The translations under genes were made by a program, and so were the position numbers. A stretch of DNA of 64,000 nt from Bacteroidota bacterium (GTDB lineage Bacteria; Bacteroidota; Bacteroidia; Chitinophagales; Chitinophagaceae). Positions 62,051-64,000 of the stretch are shown here, in pieces (position 1 is the stretch's first letter; each line of letters starts with the position of its first letter). The stretch is from positions 1-64,000 of the forward strand of contig JABDAZ010000002.1 of assembly GCA_013288945.1 (NCBI GenBank), written 5' to 3'. The notes under the pieces are model-generated. The model did not search any database, was not told the origin of the DNA, and was given only the letters and a program-made list of their open reading frames with translations.

Positions 62051-64000
62051 TCAAGCATTTTGTTTTTTCTTTCCCAATGTTATTAATAAAGTTGGCAGGA
62101 AAATAAGGTTGGTTAATGTGGCCATTATTAATGTAAGTGAAGTTAACCATCCCAATGCTTTTGTTCCGCCAAAGCCGCTGAAACAAAAAATTCCAAAGCC
62201 TGCTATTAATACCAATGATGTATAAATAATACTAATTCCCGTTGTGTGAATGGTATTAATAACCGTTTGTTTTTGATCGGCTTTTCCGTTTGCAAGTTCT
62301 TGTTTATAATTTACTAAAAACCGGATGGTGATATCAATTGCAATTCCAAGCGCAATGCTGAAAACCAATACGGTAGAAGGTTTCAGCGAAACGCCAACCC
62401 AACCCATTACGCCTGCAGTTATTACCAACGGAATCATATTTGGTATTAATGAACACAGCAAAATGCGCAGCGATTTAAATAAATACAACATGCAAATTGC
62501 TATTAAAATAAACGCATACAATATACTTTGCTGCAATCCTTTTATAATAAAATTGCTTCCTTCCAAATAAGTTACGCTGCTGCCGGTAAATACAATTTTA
62601 TATTTTGATGAATCGAATAATTGGGCAGATTTTTTTTCAATATCATTTAATATTAATGGCAATTTAATAGTGCCAACATCCATCATATTTACACTAATGC
62701 GTGTTTGTTGTTTGTTGCTGTCAATAAAAGAATTTACAAGTTTTAAAAAATTATTTTTCTTGTTGCTGCTGTCATTTGGTTTTGTATTTAAATAAGCAGC
62801 AAGAAATGAAATATCAAATTGATTTGGCAAACCATAACTGGAACTGTCGCCCTCATAATAAGCCTGGCGCACAAACTTTAATCCTTCAACAATTGATAAT
62901 GGTTTTGCAAGGTTTGGTTTTGCTTCAATATATTTTGAAAGCTGATCAATCTTATCAAAAGTTTGCAGTGGATTAATGCGCAAACCATTTTTTCTTTTGG
63001 TATCAATCACAATTTCCAACGGCATCACACCTCTGAAATTTGCTTCAAAAAATTTAAGATCTTTATACATGCGATCTGTCTTTGGCAAATCATCAACAAC
63101 AAACCCTTCTGATTTAATTTTTGTAATTCCAATCACTGAAATAACCAGCACAATTGCAGTAACTGCATACACTGTTTTTTGATGGTTTAAAGTCCATTTT
63201 TCCAATACATTTAAAACAGATGTAAGCCATTTGTTTTTTAAATAACGCGTATGTTTTTCTTTCGGATCTGGCAGGTAACTCAACACGCCGGGTATTAATA
63301 TAAACGATATAAAAAACAACATCATTATATTAATGCCAGCCACAACGCCAAACTCATTTAATATAGCACTCTTGGTTAATGCAAACACGCCAAACCCAAT
63401 AGCAGCGGTGATGTTACAGAATAAAGTAACAATGCCCATTTTGCGGATCATCTCATACAACGCTTTCGTTTTATCGCGCGTTTCATTGTATGATGTATGA
63501 AATTTATTTAAAAAATAAATACAATTTGGTATGCCGATTACAACAACAAGCGGCGGAATAACGCCTGATAATAATGTGATTTTATAACCAAATAAATCCA
63601 TCGTTCCGAGGCTCCAAATCACACCGATTAATACCACTGCAAGCGATAAAAACATCGTGCTAAAACTCCTGAAAAAAAGCAATAAAATAAGTGCAGATAA
63701 AAGAATAGAACTCACTAAAAACACTTTCATTTCATTGGCAATTTTCACCGCCATATTTGTGCGTATAAACGGAAGCCCGCTGTAATGCATCTCAATATTA
63801 TGTTTGCTGCCAAACTCATCTCCTGCATCATTAATAGCTTTTACAGTAATGGTTCTTCTTGCAGAAGCCATGATATCGCGATTTACATTTACTGCAATCA
63901 AATAAGTATTTGTTTGCGCGTTGTATAATAAGCCACGATAAAAAATCAAATTAAAAAAAACTTTTTTGCTGCTATCAGTTTCTTGCTGCGATAAATTTGC
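62051..64000 (-). CDS. MMPL/RND-type transporter, N-terminus beyond the window edge
   Basis: At least 649 residues are visible and the frame stays open to the right edge, so the gene is truncated by the window and not at its real start. It has two repeats of five to six membrane helices each: NEMKVFLVSSILLSALILLLFF and LQQSILYAFILIAICMLYLF begin the two halves. The patterns GYKITLLSGVIPPLVVVIGI and KPSTVLVFSIALGIAIDITI fit the RND/SSD family of lipid or hydrophobe exporters often called MMPL. Substrate unknown. The hydrophilic loops lie between helices 1-2 and 7-8. Confidence 0.85.
   Translation of the reverse strand, partial: ANLSQQETDSSKKVFFNLIFYRGLLYNAQTNTYLIAVNVNRDIMASARRTITVKAINDAGDEFGSKHNIEMHYSGLPFIRTNMAVKIANEMKVFLVSSILLSALILLLFFRSFSTMFLSLAVVLIGVIWSLGTMDLFGYKITLLSGVIPPLVVVIGIPNCIYFLNKFHTSYNETRDKTKALYEMIRKMGIVTLFCNITAAIGFGVFALTKSAILNEFGVVAGINIMMLFFISFILIPGVLSYLPDPKEKHTRYLKNKWLTSVLNVLEKWTLNHQKTVYAVTAIVLVISVIGITKIKSEGFVVDDLPKTDRMYKDLKFFEANFRGVMPLEIVIDTKRKNGLRINPLQTFDKIDQLSKYIEAKPNLAKPLSIVEGLKFVRQAYYEGDSSSYGLPNQFDISFLAAYLNTKPNDSSNKKNNFLKLVNSFIDSNKQQTRISVNMMDVGTIKLPLILNDIEKKSAQLFDSSKYKIVFTGSSVTYLEGSNFIIKGLQQSILYAFILIAICMLYLFKSLRILLCSLIPNMIPLVITAGVMGWVGVSLKPSTVLVFSIALGIAIDITIRFLVNYKQELANGKADQKQTVINTIHTTGISIIYTSLVLIAGFGIFCFSGFGGTKALGWLTSLTLIMATLTNLIFLPTLLITLGKKKQNA

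Noticed and set aside
1-64000. tRNA, rRNA, insertion sequence, prophage or integrase
   Set aside because: Scanned for typical TPsiC-arm words, transposase motifs and recombinase signatures; none was convincing.

Overview
The window is a chromosomal segment of an AT-rich member of the Bacteroidota, most likely the Chitinophagaceae. The evidence is a SusC/SusD pair, the gliding genes gldE and gldD next to mutY and ssb, a short CarB without its allosteric domain, a 31-residue AURKAIP1/COX24-type ribosomal protein, many lipoproteins, and almost no Shine-Dalgarno sequences. The family-level placement is inference from protein content. No rRNA, tRNA, CRISPR array, phage or transposase was seen.

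Layout. 1-4 kb: tail of an RND adaptor and a long RND pump. 4.2-14.2 kb, all minus strand: BI-1 membrane protein, alpha/beta hydrolase, RicT-like PSP1 protein, small membrane protein, DNA polymerase III delta', glutathione peroxidase, beta-helix lipoprotein, ComF and RadA. 14.9-20.8 kb: SusC, SusD and a frameshifted secreted-protein gene. 20.9-23.9 kb, minus: RNase G, the tiny ribosomal protein, a TPR protein and HU. 24.1-31.3 kb, plus: mutY-ssb-gldE-gldD, DUF3109, lutB, polysaccharide deacetylase. 31.5-35.1 kb, minus: purH and comEC. 35.6-38.3 kb: unknown protein, then a translationally coupled membrane protein-histidine kinase-response regulator set. 38.3-41.1 kb: carB. 41.4-45.6 kb: papain-like lipoprotein, M23 peptidase, Bcp. 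45.7-50 kb: birA diverging from rsfS-ftsH-lutC, then an orphan HicB-like antitoxin. 50.2-53 kb: lpxH, a propeller-like protein and mscS. 53-57.9 kb: a MerR regulator and M23 peptidase diverging from alaS. 58-64 kb: PDZ protein, gatB, TlpA-like thioredoxin lipoprotein, and an MMPL-type transporter running off the right edge.

Most genes are core housekeeping. The unusual content is between genes. About eleven intergenic regions carry arrays built on a 7-base period, usually as two inverted arms. The heptad sequence differs between loci while the period stays exactly 7. One locus is a spacer-free 56-bp perfect palindrome; another has 24 consecutive heptads. A second, unrelated dispersed element with the exact core GCGACGCAAC occurs six times. 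The hexamer ATTAAT is strongly enriched in several regions. These three signals are the best candidates for undescribed biology; all counts are by eye.
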